From CAZEVY01 sp964515555 (GTDB lineage: Bacteria; Acidobacteriota; Terriglobia; Bryobacterales; Bryobacteraceae): a stretch of 64,000 bases of DNA. The notes below the pieces were generated by a model, which did no database searches, had not been told where the DNA came from, and saw only the letters and a program-made list of their open reading frames with translations. Position numbers and translations under genes: made by a program. The stretch spans positions 1 through 64,000 of the forward strand of contig CAZEVY010000012.1 in assembly GCA_964515555.1 (NCBI GenBank), read 5' to 3'. Shown piece by piece: positions 52,916 to 62,615 of this stretch; within the stretch, counting starts at the first letter, position 1; every line of letters begins with the position of its first letter.

Positions 52916-55137
52916 CTTCGCCACGCGAGCGCTCCGGCGATGACGATTCCCGCCAGCGTCATCAGCCCGCCGATCAGCACCGACCGCGGGCGATACCGCA
53001 GTTCCACCACGTGCGCGCCGCGGTCGACCACCACGCCCGGCAGCGCCGAGAACACCTCGCGCACCGGCCGCTCCTCGCCGTCCACCGCCGCCACCCAGCC
53101 GGGAAACCACGTCTGCCCCACCACGACGATTCCGCCGCACGGCATCGTCGCGATCATCTCGATGCGCCCGGGAACCAGCGCCGTAAGCCGCACGTCGCCC
53201 GACTCCGCGCAGCCCGCCAGTGGCGGATCGACAACGCCGGCTATCGGCGCGACCTTCCTGGGATCCGCGCCCTGCCGCAGGAACTCGCGGGCCTCGCCCG
53301 CCGAGGCGACCGCCTTGGCCTCGTGCACCACCCACGCCCGCGGCATCGCATCGGGATTGCGCAGAACCTTGCGGCCCTCGCGGTCTTCGTAGAGCGAGCT
53401 CTGCTCGGGGCGTTGCGGCTCCTTCGCGAAGCGGTAGCGCACGCCCATCAGCGCCTTGATACGGTCGTCGTGCGACTCCAGGTCGAAGACGTTGCGCGTC
53501 AGGCTCGCCAGGAACCCGCCGGCCGTCTCGACGCCCAGCCAGTCGCCCATATTCTGCGGGACCACGGTGTGATCGGCGTCGACCCGCGCCGGCATCGGCT
53601 GCACGGCGAGGAAGCGCGCGATCTCGTCGTACTTCGCCAGCCCCGCCAGCGGCGCGACCGCTTCGGCGTTGCCGATGTGCACGAACGCCGTCGCCAGCGG
53701 CGCGCTCAGCTCGGCGAAGGCGATCCCGGCGATCACCAGCGTCGCCGCGCGTGGCGTAAGATGCCCTCCCCTCCACCCTGCCACGATCGCAGCCAGCGCG
53801 ACCGCGGCGAGCGCAGGAAGGAGATACGATCCGAAGGCCTCCGGCGGCCCCTTCGCCGCCAGCACCAGCGCCGCGATCAACGCGCCCAGCGCGCCGCCGA
53901 GCCAGGCGAGCCATCGCGCCAGCGTGCGCAGCCAGTCGCCGCCGCTGAGCACCGCGTCGAGTCCGAACGCCGCCAGCGGGGTGAAGAAGACGTGAAACAC
54001 CGAGTTCGCCATCGACACGTTGCGCGCCTTCTCCACCCACGGCACGATCGCGTAGAGCGCCCCGTGGAACGAGGTGAATTGTCCGAAGCAGATCAGCAGC
54101 ACCAGCAGGGCGCCGGCGGCGCACACCCGCACCGCCGCGTCGGACCACGCGCGCCACACCCCGGCGATGGCGAGCGCCAGCGCGGCCGCTCCGGCGTAGA
54201 GCGACGTGTGCGTTTGAAACAGCGGGAACACGATCCCCAGAATCGTCGCCGGCGGGAAGCTGAATAGCGAATGGACCGTGTAGGGCACCTTGTCGGCCCA
54301 CCCGACCGGAGCCGCCGCCCCCACCCAGCGCAGCGCGTGGCGGCCGTACTCGATCGCCGGGATCATCTGAAGTCCTCCCGCGAGCGCCGCCACCGCGACC
54401 AGCATCACCGAGGCGACGGCCGTCTGCGCGCGCCGCGACGGTGCGGCGAAGAATCGCCAGGCGCAGCCCCCGGCGCAGGCCAGCGCCAGAAACGTCGGGA
54501 CCTGGTGGTGTCCGCTCAGCAGCGATATCCCGAGAAACGCGCCCGCGATGCCGGCGCTCGCCACCGGCCGCTCGCCGCGCAGAAATCGCAGCAGGTAGAG
54601 CAGCACCAACGGCGCCCACACGGCGCCGTTTAACATTTGCGGCCAGTCGATCGACCCCATGAAGCCGCCCAGCGCGTAGACCAGTCCACCGAGAATCGAC
54701 GCCGCGCGCGAGCGCTTCAGGTCGCGGCAGAGCGCGTAGGCGAACATCGCGCCCTGCGCGTGGATCAGCACGAAGTACCAGTTGAGGTGGGTGTGACGCA
54801 GCCACCCGTCGTTCAACGGCAGCAGGAAGAGGATCCAGTTCAGGGGATACGCCGCCGCCGAGGCCACCTGTCCCACGAGCGGCTGCCCGAACCAGTGGTA
54901 CGGGTCCCACAGCGGCAGCCGCCCCGCCTGCCACTCGCCGGCCTGAAACTGGAACCACGGCAGCAGTTGGTAGGCCATGTCGGTTCCGGCGAGCCAGGTG
55001 TACTGTCCGCTCAAAGTGAGCTTCCAGTAGAAAGCGATGCAGGCGGCGAGGAGGATGGCGCAGTCGGCGAGCGCCTCCGGAATTCTTGGCCGCAAAGAAT
55101 CACGATGGTGCTTTTCGGCCAGGGGCACTCCCCTCAT
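52912..55137 (-). CDS. YfhO-family membrane protein, copy B
   Basis: A 741-residue paralogue of copy A with the same order of features: a longer charged N-terminal tail, WKLTLSGQYTWLAGTDMAYQ, GRLPLWDPYHWFGQPLVGQ, RHTHLNWYFVLIHAQGAMFA, GISLLSGHHQVPTFLALACA, and at the end TWFPGWVAAVDGEERPVREV with DRGAHVVELRYRPRSVLIGG. Even the DNA is nearly the same in places, for example around GTCCGCTCAGCAGCGATATC in both copies, so the duplication is recent or conversion is active. ATG 55137 is preferred; longer in-frame starts (TTG 55185, ATG 55173) would reach the operator-like palindrome. It diverges from the FecR-domain gene. Confidence 0.83.
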   Translation of the reverse strand: MRGVPLAEKHHRDSLRPRIPEALADCAILLAACIAFYWKLTLSGQYTWLAGTDMAYQLLPWFQFQAGEWQAGRLPLWDPYHWFGQPLVGQVASAAAYPLNWILFLLPLNDGWLRHTHLNWYFVLIHAQGAMFAYALCRDLKRSRAASILGGLVYALGGFMGSIDWPQMLNGAVWAPLVLLYLLRFLRGERPVASAGIAGAFLGISLLSGHHQVPTFLALACAGGCAWRFFAAPSRRAQTAVASVMLVAVAALAGGLQMIPAIEYGRHALRWVGAAAPVGWADKVPYTVHSLFSFPPATILGIVFPLFQTHTSLYAGAAALALAIAGVWRAWSDAAVRVCAAGALLVLLICFGQFTSFHGALYAIVPWVEKARNVSMANSVFHVFFTPLAAFGLDAVLSGGDWLRTLARWLAWLGGALGALIAALVLAAKGPPEAFGSYLLPALAAVALAAIVAGWRGGHLTPRAATLVIAGIAFAELSAPLATAFVHIGNAEAVAPLAGLAKYDEIARFLAVQPMPARVDADHTVVPQNMGDWLGVETAGGFLASLTRNVFDLESHDDRIKALMGVRYRFAKEPQRPEQSSLYEDREGRKVLRNPDAMPRAWVVHEAKAVASAGEAREFLRQGADPRKVAPIAGVVDPPLAGCAESGDVRLTALVPGRIEMIATMPCGGIVVVGQTWFPGWVAAVDGEERPVREVFSALPGVVVDRGAHVVELRYRPRSVLIGGLMTLAGIVIAGALAWRR

Positions 55138-55166
55138 GATACGCGTAATCGCCCCGTAATCAAAGA

Positions 55167-55181
55167 CTTCCATGATGGAAG
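55167..55181. promoter_or_regulatory. Operator-like palindrome between divergent YfhO and FecR-domain genes
   Basis: CTTCCATGATGGAAG is a perfect 15-base palindrome in the 91-base divergent gap. Next to it GTAATC occurs twice as a direct repeat (55145-55150 and 55156-55161). Together they suggest a regulator site able to control both directions. No adjacent regulator gene is seen. Confidence 0.4.
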
Positions 55182-55228
55182 GCAACGTGCCTTTATTGAT
55201 GGTGTCGATCAGTCAGAGGAGGTGGACC

Positions 55229-57739
55229 GTGAAACGCATGGTGGCGGTGGCCCTCTTGGCAACGATGCCGGCCGGTGTGACCATGATCGCGCGCGCCCAG
55301 GACGACGAACGTCCCGAGCGCGGCGTGGCCCGCATCAGCCTCATCAACGGCGAAGTCTCGGTGCGCCGCGGCGACACCGGCGACTGGGTGGCGGCGGCCA
55401 TCAACGCCCCGCTGGTAGTCGAAGACCGTGTGTCCACCGGCCCGTCCTCGCGCGCCGAGGTCCAGTTCGATTACGCCAACATGATCCGCCTCTCGCGCGA
55501 CACCGAGCTGCGCCTGGCGCGGCTCGACTACCGGCGCTACCAGTTGCAGATCGCGCGCGGCACCGCGACCTTCCGGGTCCTGCGCGACTCCGACGCCGAC
55601 GTCGACATCGACACCCCCGCCGTCGCCGTCCGGCCCCTGAAGCGCGGCATCTATCGTGTCACGGTGCACGACAACGGCGAGACCGAGATAACGGTCCGGT
55701 CCGGGGAAGCCGAGATCTACACCCCCCGTGGAACCGAGCGGCTGCGCGACGGGCGCACCATGATCGCCCGCGGCACCGCGTCCGACCCCGAGTTCCGCAC
55801 CATCGGCGAGATCCCCGAGGACGAATGGGACCGCTGGAACGAGCGGCGCGACCGCGATTTGAACCGCTCGCGCAGCTACAACTACATCAGCCGCGACATC
55901 TATGGCGCCGAGGACCTGGACGACTACGGAAGCTGGAACTACGACGCGCCTTACGGCTATGTGTGGACGCCGCGCGTGGCCGTCGGCTGGGCCCCCTATC
56001 GCCACGGGCGATGGGCATGGGTCGACTGGTACGGATGGTCGTGGGTGAGTTACGACCCCTGGGGCTGGGCGCCGTTCCATTACGGGCGGTGGTATCACGG
56101 CAGCCGCGGCTGGTGCTGGTATCCGGGCGGCGTGGGCGGGCGCCATCACTGGCGGCCCGGCCTGGTGGCCTTCTTCGGATGGAACAACTGGGGCGGCTCG
56201 CATATCGGCGTCGGCTTCGGGCGCGTGGGCTGGCTGCCGCTCGGTCCGCACGAGCCGTACTATCCGTGGTACGGACGGCGTTACTACGGCGGCTATCGCC
56301 ACGGCGGCCGCATCGACAACAGCGTCAACATCGTCAATAACGTGAACATCACGAACATCTACCGCAATGCGCGGGTGCACAACGGAATCACCGCTATCGA
56401 CGGCAACGACTTCAGCCGCGGCCGCATCGGCGCCCCCCTCCGAGCGGGCGACTCCGAGCTCGGCCGGGCCACGCTGGTGCGCGGCCAGATGCCGCACGCC
56501 CCCAATCGCGACAGCCTGCGGCTCTCCGACCGCGACGGGCGCGCGCCGGAGCGCGGCTCGGGCGAAGGCCGGTTCTTCAGCCGCCAGCCCTCGCGTAGCG
56601 TCGACCGCGTGCCCTTCGAGGACCAGCGGCGCGGCGTCGAGGAGATAGCGCGGCGATCGTTCGGCGACCAGGGCGCCCGATCCTCCGATGTCGCGCGCGG
56701 CGGCGAGCGGCGATCCGATGCTGCGGGCGCCCGCACGGCGGATCAGGGCGGACGCGGGCCCGACGCCGGCGGCCGCGTCGCCGACCGCGGAGACCGTGCC
56801 TCCGACCAGAGCGGACGTTTCAACGAACTGGGCGGCCGAAGTGCCGAGCAGGGCGGCCGTGCCGCGGACCAGAGCGGACGTTTCAGCGAACAGGGCGGCC
56901 GAAGCGCCGACCAGGGCGGATGGCAGCGCTTCGGCGGCCCGCGCGGCGTCGAGACCCGCGGCGCCGACACCCGATCCAGCGACGCCTCGTCCGACGGGCG
57001 CGGCTGGCGCCGCGCCGGCGAGCCTGTGCGCGGCGCCGATCAGGCGCCCTTGTCGCGGTCCGACTCCAATGACACCCGCGGCTCCTACGACACGCGCGGT
57101 AGTGACGCCCGCGGCGGCGAAGTCCGCGGCGGCCCGTCCAATCGCAGCGCCGACACCGACGCGGGCGGCTGGCGGCGCTTCGGCGAGCCGATGCGCGGCC
57201 AGGAGCGGGACAGCTCTGGATTGACGCGGCGGTCGGAGACCGGCCGTAGCTCCGAGAGCCGTCCCAGCCGAATGGAGTCTCCGCGCGAATCGCCGCGCGA
57301 GAGCCCTCGCCAGAGTGAGGTCCGCCGCGACGACCGGAGATTCGAGCCGCAGCGCTCCGAGACGCGCCGGCTCGACACCCCGCGCAGCGAACCGCGAAGC
57401 GAGCCGTCCCGCGTCGACCGTCAGGAGCGGCAGCGCGACGAGCCGGTGCGCGTCTCGCCGCCGATCGTGCGGGAGCGGCCCAGCTCCCGCGAGGAAGGCT
57501 CTTCGCGGCGCAACAACGAGTTTCGCGGCGGGGAAAGCTCTCCGCGCGGACGGAGCTTCGAAGGCTTCGGCAACCGTGGCGGCGGCGGCCCGGCGCCGAG
57601 CCGGTCGCCGTCGTTCTCATCGCCCCGCGGCGGCGACGGCGGCGGTCGCGTTTCGGGCGGCGACGGCGGCGGTCGCGTATTCGGTGGCGGCGGAGGCCGC
57701 ACCTCCGGCGGCGGAAACCGCGGCGGCCGCAGCCGCTGA
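55229..57739 (+). CDS. FecR-domain / DUF6600 exported protein with long Arg-Gly-Ser-rich tail
   Basis: An 836-residue exported protein. The start is GTG at 55229 because AGAGGAGG lies 6 bases upstream. After a signal peptide (MVAVALLATMPAGVTMIARA) comes a FecR-like beta domain at about 30-185 (ARISLINGEVSVRRGDTGDW, then AEVQFDYANMIRLSRDTELR). A Trp/Tyr/Gly-rich DUF6600 region follows at about 230-330 (WAPYRHGRWAWVDWYGWSW, then WGWAPFHYGRWYHG). The last 450 residues are low-complexity and strongly basic, with near-repeats such as DQSGRF..GGRSA and runs of SPRES, and a Gly-rich RGG-like end. FecR domains normally sense or relay at the inner membrane; here there is no sigma factor partner. The tail looks disordered and may bind polyanions; that is inference. 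Confidence 0.85.
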   Translation: MKRMVAVALLATMPAGVTMIARAQDDERPERGVARISLINGEVSVRRGDTGDWVAAAINAPLVVEDRVSTGPSSRAEVQFDYANMIRLSRDTELRLARLDYRRYQLQIARGTATFRVLRDSDADVDIDTPAVAVRPLKRGIYRVTVHDNGETEITVRSGEAEIYTPRGTERLRDGRTMIARGTASDPEFRTIGEIPEDEWDRWNERRDRDLNRSRSYNYISRDIYGAEDLDDYGSWNYDAPYGYVWTPRVAVGWAPYRHGRWAWVDWYGWSWVSYDPWGWAPFHYGRWYHGSRGWCWYPGGVGGRHHWRPGLVAFFGWNNWGGSHIGVGFGRVGWLPLGPHEPYYPWYGRRYYGGYRHGGRIDNSVNIVNNVNITNIYRNARVHNGITAIDGNDFSRGRIGAPLRAGDSELGRATLVRGQMPHAPNRDSLRLSDRDGRAPERGSGEGRFFSRQPSRSVDRVPFEDQRRGVEEIARRSFGDQGARSSDVARGGERRSDAAGARTADQGGRGPDAGGRVADRGDRASDQSGRFNELGGRSAEQGGRAADQSGRFSEQGGRSADQGGWQRFGGPRGVETRGADTRSSDASSDGRGWRRAGEPVRGADQAPLSRSDSNDTRGSYDTRGSDARGGEVRGGPSNRSADTDAGGWRRFGEPMRGQERDSSGLTRRSETGRSSESRPSRMESPRESPRESPRQSEVRRDDRRFEPQRSETRRLDTPRSEPRSEPSRVDRQERQRDEPVRVSPPIVRERPSSREEGSSRRNNEFRGGESSPRGRSFEGFGNRGGGGPAPSRSPSFSSPRGGDGGGRVSGGDGGGRVFGGGGGRTSGGGNRGGRSR

Positions 57740-57772
57740 ATCATCCGGTTATTATTCGGGTTTTTCCCTCAG

Positions 57773-57806
57773 GGCCTGCCGTTTTCGAGCGGCAGGCCAT
57801 TTTTTT
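57773..57806 (+). terminator. Rho-independent terminator of the FecR/DUF6600 gene
   Basis: GGCCTGCCG (57773-57781) and CGGCAGGCC (57790-57798) form a perfect 9-base stem around an 8-base loop, followed by A and a run of seven T (57800-57806). It is the cleanest intrinsic terminator in the window. Its T-run overlaps the stop codon of the convergent minus-strand gene. Confidence 0.92.
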
Positions 57807-58302
57807 AGGAGAGCCTGGACGCGTCGCGGAAGTTCCGCACTGCCGATACAGTCAACCCCACAAACAGCGCCAGCACTGCGGTCTGTGCGGCCGCGAAGGG
57901 CGCCTCCGATTGCGTTGGCGCGGCGTCCTTGAGCATCGGCACTTTCTGAAACGCCTGCACGACCAGCACGAACACGTTGAAATACAGCGCCACCGAAGCG
58001 CCCACGACATAGACCCGGCGCCACCCTCCCGCCAGCCGGAACCGGTAGTCGGCGAGAATCGCCAGCGCCAGCGCCGCCAGCGAGAGTGCGCCGATCACCT
58101 GAGCCGGCGTCAGGCCGGCGGTCGGGAACGCGTACCCGGTCGCGCTGGTCGCCACGGTAGTCGAGAGAAACAGCCCGTTCCAGACGCCCAGGCGCTTGCC
58201 GCCGATCAATCCGCCCAGCACGATCAGCCCCGCCAGGATTCCCACCACGCTCAGCAGCACGTGCAGCAGCGTAAACGTCTCCGTCGTCATTCCCAGAATC
58301 AT
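57805..58302 (-). CDS. Four-helix integral membrane protein, unknown function
   Basis: A 165-residue membrane protein with about four to five hydrophobic segments: TLLHVLLSVVGILAGLIVLG, WNGLFLSTTVATSATGYAF, VIGALSLAALALAILA and VYVVGASVALYFNVFVLVVQ. A soluble stretch and a last helix follow (AQTAVLALFVGLTVSAV). The family name is not recognised with certainty; similar proteins occur in Acidobacteria and Proteobacteria as small membrane proteins of unknown role. AGGAAGG six bases upstream supports the ATG at 58302, which overlaps the stop of the propeller gene (ATGA). Co-translation suggests it works with, or near, that exported propeller protein. Confidence 0.78.
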   Translation of the reverse strand: MILGMTTETFTLLHVLLSVVGILAGLIVLGGLIGGKRLGVWNGLFLSTTVATSATGYAFPTAGLTPAQVIGALSLAALALAILADYRFRLAGGWRRVYVVGASVALYFNVFVLVVQAFQKVPMLKDAAPTQSEAPFAAAQTAVLALFVGLTVSAVRNFRDASRLS

Positions 58303-59714
58303 CGCGAACCTTCCTGCCGCGCGCCGAACGCGTACAGCGCCGCCGACGTCCGCACCCAGATCACTCCGTCGGCGATGGCGGGCGTGGCGAACACCTCCTC
58401 GCCCATCTCGCCGGTCGAGAGAATCGACCACTCCGCGCCGGCCTTCAGCACGGTCGCGTTTCCATTCCGGCTGATCAGGTACACCTTGCCGTCGCCCGCC
58501 ACCGGCGACGCGTAATACTCGTCGAGCGCGTGCGGCAGCCGGCCGACCTTATGCGCCTTACCGGCCGCGGGATCGAGCGACTGCAGGATGCCGCCGTTGC
58601 GGATCAGGTAGAGCACGTCGCGATAGTAGAGCACGCCCGGAACGTCGGGCAGCGAGCGGTCGTAGCGCCACAGCACGTGCGACGCGGTAATGTCGCCCGT
58701 GCCGCCGAGCCGGATCGCCCACGCGGCGTTCGACGAAGTGCGCCGAAACGTGTAATACAGCCAGTCCTTGGCGTCGAGCAGGCCGTCATGGTTGAGGTCC
58801 TGCATGTCCCACGTGGCCGGATGCCAGTTCTTGGGAACTTCCTCCTTCGAGAGCTTGCCGTCCTTGTCCCTGTCGTATTGCGGAATCATCTCCTCGAACG
58901 TCGGAAGCTCCATGCGCTCGCTCGGTTCGCTGCCCGGCGCCCAGCCGTTGAAGTACAGCACGTCGCCCACGATCGCCGGACTCGACTTCGTCTGGTAGGT
59001 GAGTCCGCGCACGCGCCAGATCATCTCGCCGTTCGCGACGTCGTAGCTGGCCATCTGATAGGAGCCCGGCACGATCACCTCGGTGCGCGACTTGCCCCGC
59101 CAGACAATCGGCGTCGAGAAGCTGTGCACCATGTCGGGGCGCTCGGCTCTCCACACCTGCTTCCCCGTGTTCCCGTCGACGGCCACCAGGAACGCGCCGA
59201 TGTCCTGGTCGCAGTTCATGAGCACCTTGCCGTCGGCGATCACCGGCGACGCGCCCATGCCGTGAAAATTCGTGAACGGCCCCAGCGCGTGCCGCCAGCG
59301 CTCGTTGCCGTCGCGATCGTAGGAGACCAGCCCGAAGGCGGCGAAAAAGACGTAGACATTCCTGCCGTCGGTGGCGGGCGTCGGCGAGGCCGGATCGTTC
59401 AGCGTGTGGCGCTTCTCGGTGCGCTGGCCGGGCGACTCGCGCTGCCACAGGATCGCGCCCGTCTTCCGATGGAGCGCGATCGTCGAAAGCTTGCCGCCCT
59501 GGTGGCCGGTGAGGAAAATGCGGTCGGAGGTCACCACCGGCGACGACTTGCCCATCGGCAGCGCCGTCTTCCACAGAACGTTCTTCGTCGCGCCGATCTC
59601 GGCCGGCAGCGGCGAGCCGTCGGCGACTCCCGCGCCGTTCGGTCCGCGGAAACGCGGCCAGTCTTCCGCCGCCGCCGCCATCGCGGACAGAAGCACGATC
59701 GGAATGAACTTCAC
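58299..59714 (-). CDS. Secreted PQQ-type beta-propeller protein with embedded EF-hand pair
   Basis: A 471-residue exported protein. The signal peptide IPIVLLSAMAAAAEDW leads straight into the WPRFRGPNGAGVADG start typical of PQQ-binding-like/BamB-like propellers in Planctomycetes and Acidobacteria. Blades show the usual Gly/Trp pattern (VLWKTALPMGKSSPVVTSDR, then GAILWQRESPGQR and KQVWRAERPD). Between blades is a calcium-binding pair: YDRDKDGKLSKEE and DLNHDGLLDAKDW. No PQQ dehydrogenase active site is evident, so this is probably a scaffold or binding protein. The start is GTG at 59714, with a TATGAT box 6 bases upstream lying inside the end of the antiporter gene: a leaderless start within a gene cluster. 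Confidence 0.88.
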   Translation of the reverse strand: MKFIPIVLLSAMAAAAEDWPRFRGPNGAGVADGSPLPAEIGATKNVLWKTALPMGKSSPVVTSDRIFLTGHQGGKLSTIALHRKTGAILWQRESPGQRTEKRHTLNDPASPTPATDGRNVYVFFAAFGLVSYDRDGNERWRHALGPFTNFHGMGASPVIADGKVLMNCDQDIGAFLVAVDGNTGKQVWRAERPDMVHSFSTPIVWRGKSRTEVIVPGSYQMASYDVANGEMIWRVRGLTYQTKSSPAIVGDVLYFNGWAPGSEPSERMELPTFEEMIPQYDRDKDGKLSKEEVPKNWHPATWDMQDLNHDGLLDAKDWLYYTFRRTSSNAAWAIRLGGTGDITASHVLWRYDRSLPDVPGVLYYRDVLYLIRNGGILQSLDPAAGKAHKVGRLPHALDEYYASPVAGDGKVYLISRNGNATVLKAGAEWSILSTGEMGEEVFATPAIADGVIWVRTSAALYAFGARQEGSR

Positions 59715-59721
59715 CGTGCCA

Positions 59722-61191
<1,470 letters not shown>

Positions 61192-61260
61192 CGACGCGCT
61201 GCTCACGGTGATCTATAAGGTTCGCAGATTGAAGTCGCTTCGCGGCGGTCGCGGCCGCTC

Positions 61261-61269
61261 TGATATCAT
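61261..61269 (+). promoter_or_regulatory. Extended -10 promoter, leaderless type, for the small thioredoxin-like gene
   Basis: TGATATCAT contains an extended TG, one base, and TATCAT (61264-61269), ending six bases before the ATG at 61276. No Shine-Dalgarno sequence is present in the six-base spacer CGCGGC. A -35 match is not seen, as is common when an extended -10 is used. Confidence 0.5.
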
Positions 61270-61275
61270 CGCGGC

Positions 61276-61761
61276 ATGATTCCCCGAACGGCGGTGTTTT
61301 GCGCGGCCCTTGCCATTCTCCAGGCACCCTCGCCGGCGGTCGACTCGCGGCCCCTGGCGCCGAAATTCCGGGCCACGGCGCTGGACGGCGAAAAGTTCAC
61401 CAACGATTCCCTGAAAGGCAAGGTCGTCCTGGTCCAGTTCTGGACCACGTGGTGCGGAGTTTGCCGGTACGATCAGCCGGCGGTCGACGAAATTGTCCGC
61501 GAATTTTCCGGGAAAGGACTGGTCGTCCTGGCCGTCGATGTGGGCGAGTCCAGGAGAAAGGTGCAGTCCTACCTGGCGCAGTCGCCGCGCGCCTGTAAGA
61601 TCGTGCTGACGGAGGACACCAACCTCGCGGCCGCGTTTTCGCCGCGCGGCTTCCCGCACTACGTGCTGATCGACCGCGAGGGGCGCATCGCCGGCGAACA
61701 GCGCGGCGGCGGCGGGGACCTGTACCGCTTTCTCGCCAAGGCCGGCTTGCGCGAGGAGTGA
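61276..61761 (+). CDS. Small secreted TlpA/ResA-like thioredoxin
   Basis: A 161-residue thiol-disulfide protein. A signal or anchor (VFCAALAILQAP) is followed by a TlpA/ResA thioredoxin fold with FWTTWCGVC (C60 and C63), the VDEIVREFSGKGLVVLAVDV beta-alpha-beta unit, and the cis-proline loop RGFPHYVLID. It is likely a periplasmic reductant. Compared with the 415-residue TlpA-like protein at 7.5-8.7 kb, it has only the minimal domain. One base separates its stop from the VOC gene ATG, so the two are coupled. No cytochrome maturation genes are adjacent. Confidence 0.9.
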   Translation: MIPRTAVFCAALAILQAPSPAVDSRPLAPKFRATALDGEKFTNDSLKGKVVLVQFWTTWCGVCRYDQPAVDEIVREFSGKGLVVLAVDVGESRRKVQSYLAQSPRACKIVLTEDTNLAAAFSPRGFPHYVLIDREGRIAGEQRGGGGDLYRFLAKAGLREE

Positions 61762-61762
61762 G

Positions 61763-62548
61763 ATGGCGCTCGTCGAATCCACGCCTCCCGGGTCGCCGTG
61801 CTGGATCGAGCTCGGCACCACCGACCAGGACGGCGCCAAGCGCTTCTACACCGCGCTGTTCGGCTGGACCGTGAGCGATTTCCCGATCGGACCCGCGGAA
61901 TCGTACTCGATGTTCCATCTCGATGGGAGCGCCACCGGCGCCGCCTACACCCTCAATTCCCAGCAGAAGGCCCAGCGCGACCCGCCGAACTGGATGATCT
62001 ACTTCGCCACCGCCGACGCCGACGCCACCGTCGCCCGCGCCGAGCGGCTCGGCGGCACGGTGCTGGCGCCCGCCTTCGAGGTGATGGACGCCGGCCGCAT
62101 GGCGGTGATTCGGGATCCCGTGGGCGCCGCCTTCAGCGTCTGGCAGGTGCGCCGCCACAAGGGCGCCGGCGTCGTCAACCAGCCCAACGCCATGGCCTGG
62201 ACGGAGCTGGCGGCCCGCGACCAGGACCGCGCGGCCGGGTTCTACACGGCGTTGTTCGGCTGGGAGCCGAGCGAGATGCAGACGCCCGGCGGCGCCTACC
62301 TCGTCATGAAGAACGCCGGGGCCAACGTCGGCGGCATCATGGCGATGGACGCCGCCTGGGGCGACACGCCGCCGCACTGGACGGTCTACTTTCAGGTCGA
62401 GGACTGCGGCGCAGCCGCGGCGAAAGTGCGCGATCTCGGCGGCGCCATCCGCCATGGCCCCTTCGAAGGCGGCGACGTGGGCTGGATCGCCATGGCCGCC
62501 GACCCGCAGGGCGCGGGCTTCAACCTGATCCAGTTGCGCGCGCGATAA
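61763..62548 (+). CDS. Two-domain VOC family protein (glyoxalase-like)
   Basis: A 261-residue cytoplasmic protein made of two vicinal-oxygen-chelate modules. The first starts PCWIELGTTDQDGAKRFYTA and the second MAWTELAARDQDRAAGFYTA, each followed by LFGW. This two-module layout, with PPNWMIYFATADADATVARA in the first and PPHWTVYFQVEDCGAAAAKV in the second, matches a family often annotated as hydroxylase or glyoxalase/bleomycin-resistance-like. Metal-binding residues are not complete enough to call a glyoxalase I. Start ATG 61763 has GAGGAG just upstream. Substrate is unknown; a small reactive metabolite is a reasonable guess. Confidence 0.88.
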   Translation: MALVESTPPGSPCWIELGTTDQDGAKRFYTALFGWTVSDFPIGPAESYSMFHLDGSATGAAYTLNSQQKAQRDPPNWMIYFATADADATVARAERLGGTVLAPAFEVMDAGRMAVIRDPVGAAFSVWQVRRHKGAGVVNQPNAMAWTELAARDQDRAAGFYTALFGWEPSEMQTPGGAYLVMKNAGANVGGIMAMDAAWGDTPPHWTVYFQVEDCGAAAAKVRDLGGAIRHGPFEGGDVGWIAMAADPQGAGFNLIQLRAR

Positions 62549-62588
62549 GGTGGGGCCGCGCTCCAGCGCGGCGCGGGGCCGCCCCACC
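62549..62588. repeat. GC-rich nested hairpin after the VOC gene
   Basis: GGTGGGGC (62549-62556) and GCCCCACC (62581-62588) form an 8-base outer stem, with an inner CGCGC/GCGCG stem around TCCA. There is no T-run, so it is not a standard terminator. It begins directly after the VOC stop codon and resembles intergenic REP-type repeats. It could protect the upstream mRNA end. Confidence 0.5.
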
Positions 62589-62615
62589 GGTCATGCTACG
62601 TTGTCATCAGGCCGC

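Noticed and set aside
50729..54958. A continuous open frame of about 1400 residues spanning both YfhO copies
   Set aside because: Only the part below 52915 codes for a real protein (copy A). The upstream part is a wrong-frame reading of copy B, whose true frame shows clear YfhO motifs and a stop overlapping the copy A start.
56740..57730. Repeats that might be a CRISPR array or a DNA satellite
   Set aside because: The units are degenerate, in frame and of varying spacing, and they encode the Gly/Arg-rich protein tail. There are no unique spacers and no cas genes.
57799..57806. Bidirectional use of the strong terminator
   Set aside because: On the minus strand the stem is followed by CTGAGGG rather than a T-run, so intrinsic termination of the convergent gene is not supported.
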